Under the pieces are notes generated by a model that ran no database searches, had not been told where the DNA came from, and saw only the letters and a list, made by a program, of their open reading frames with translations. Both the position numbers and the translations under genes were made by a program. DNA of 7,022 nucleotides from contig JAIROR010000015.1 in assembly GCA_031257415.1 (NCBI GenBank), forward strand, positions 1 to 7,022, read 5' to 3'. Below are positions 6,492 to 7,022 of the stretch, piece after piece; position 1 is the first letter of the stretch, and every line of letters begins with the position of its first letter. The DNA comes from Holosporales bacterium. Lineage in GTDB: Bacteria; Pseudomonadota; Alphaproteobacteria; RUG11792.

Positions 6492-7022
6492 AGCTCCTGT
6501 TTAAAAAAACATGTCTGCTCCTTATGGTGCTATTCGCTGTCGGGTGCGAAGCTCCCAGAACACCAGTGGGGAAAGTAGCCCGATCAAGCAGGCCATACTA
6601 TTGCAAGGGGAAAAGGTATAAACCACAAAAGTTTTACGAATATGATAAAGTTGGATTGGCATCGTGGTATGGAGGCAAGTTTCACGGCCGAACAAAAGCT
6701 TTTGGAGAAACTTTTGATCAGTATGAATTCACGGCAGCCCATAAAACATTGCCAATTCCATCAGTCGTTAGAGTAACGAATCTCAGAAACGACAAATCAG
6801 CCATCGTAATTGTTGATGATAGAGGACCGTATTGCCGTGGCAGAATAATAGATCTGGCGTATGGGGCAGCGGAGGCCCTGGATCTCCATAGATACAAACC
6901 ATCACCAGTCAGAGTGCAATCTCTTGCCAAAGAAAGCCTCCGGCTCTCAAATTACATCGGCGACCATAAAAAAGAAGTCCAAGAAGGCCGCCTGGCATAC
7001 GTATACAAGTGCAAGGTGGCCA
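6488..7022 (+). CDS. rlpA: RlpA-like septal lipoprotein, partial (runs off window)
   Basis: The first 178 codons are present; the 3' end lies beyond the window. The N-terminus has KK, a hydrophobic stretch and the lipobox-like AVGC (17-20), so C20 should be lipidated and the protein exported to the periplasm. The double-psi beta-barrel domain runs from about 55 to 145: GLASWYGGKFHGR, GETFD, FTAAHKTLP, VRVTNL, VDDRGPYCRGRIIDL and AAEALDL. H85 and D111 match the residues known to matter in the Pseudomonas aeruginosa RlpA lytic transglycosylase, which cleaves denuded septal peptidoglycan. The preceding YYCKGKRYKP segment is typical of alphaproteobacterial members. The common TASGE motif reads KAFGE here. 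Whether a C-terminal SPOR domain follows cannot be seen. The ATG overlaps the lpdA stop (ATGA), so translation is probably coupled to lpdA. Confidence 0.93.
   Translation, partial: MKLLFKKTCLLLMVLFAVGCEAPRTPVGKVARSSRPYYCKGKRYKPQKFYEYDKVGLASWYGGKFHGRTKAFGETFDQYEFTAAHKTLPIPSVVRVTNLRNDKSAIVIVDDRGPYCRGRIIDLAYGAAEALDLHRYKPSPVRVQSLAKESLRLSNYIGDHKKEVQEGRLAYVYKCKVA

Overview
The window looks like a piece of an alphaproteobacterial chromosome. Moderately AT-rich coding DNA, a compact FtsK, an alphaproteobacterial-type RlpA lipoprotein and short overlapping operons would fit a Rickettsiales- or Holosporales-like, possibly host-associated bacterium. That placement is inferred from protein style only; there is no rRNA or other marker here.

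Layout. Positions 1-711 hold no convincing gene. They contain two perfect inverted repeats (7-30 and 44-94), a GC-rich tandem array of six copies of a 55-bp unit (116 to about 462), a terminator-like hairpin (583-611), and a T-tract-rich imperfect tandem repeat abutting the 3' end of ftsK (619-705). Positions 712-3042 (minus) encode FtsK, the septal DNA translocase. A 130-bp gap carries a candidate ftsK promoter. Positions 3173-4024 (minus) encode a divergent long-chain polyprenyl diphosphate synthase. It overlaps by 8 bp the end of a standalone 5'-3' exonuclease (4017-4874, minus) that resembles only the N-terminal nuclease domain of DNA polymerase I. A divergent intergenic region of about 225 bp follows. 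On the plus strand come dihydrolipoamide dehydrogenase (5100-6491) and, overlapping it through ATGA, an RlpA-like lipoprotein (6488 to the window edge, partial).

How the genes relate. The left part of the window transcribes leftward: exonuclease plus prenyl synthase as one unit, ftsK probably from its own promoter. The right part transcribes rightward: lpdA plus rlpA as a coupled pair. The genes are mostly housekeeping: chromosome segregation at the septum (FtsK), septal peptidoglycan processing (RlpA), quinone side-chain or other isoprenoid synthesis, RNA-primer or flap removal, and the E3 subunit of 2-oxo-acid dehydrogenases. I see no defence island, transposase, integrase or CRISPR array.

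The least explained part is the 55-bp array and its flanking hairpins. The next most interesting points are the polymerase-less PolA nuclease and the altered second aspartate-rich motif of the prenyl synthase.
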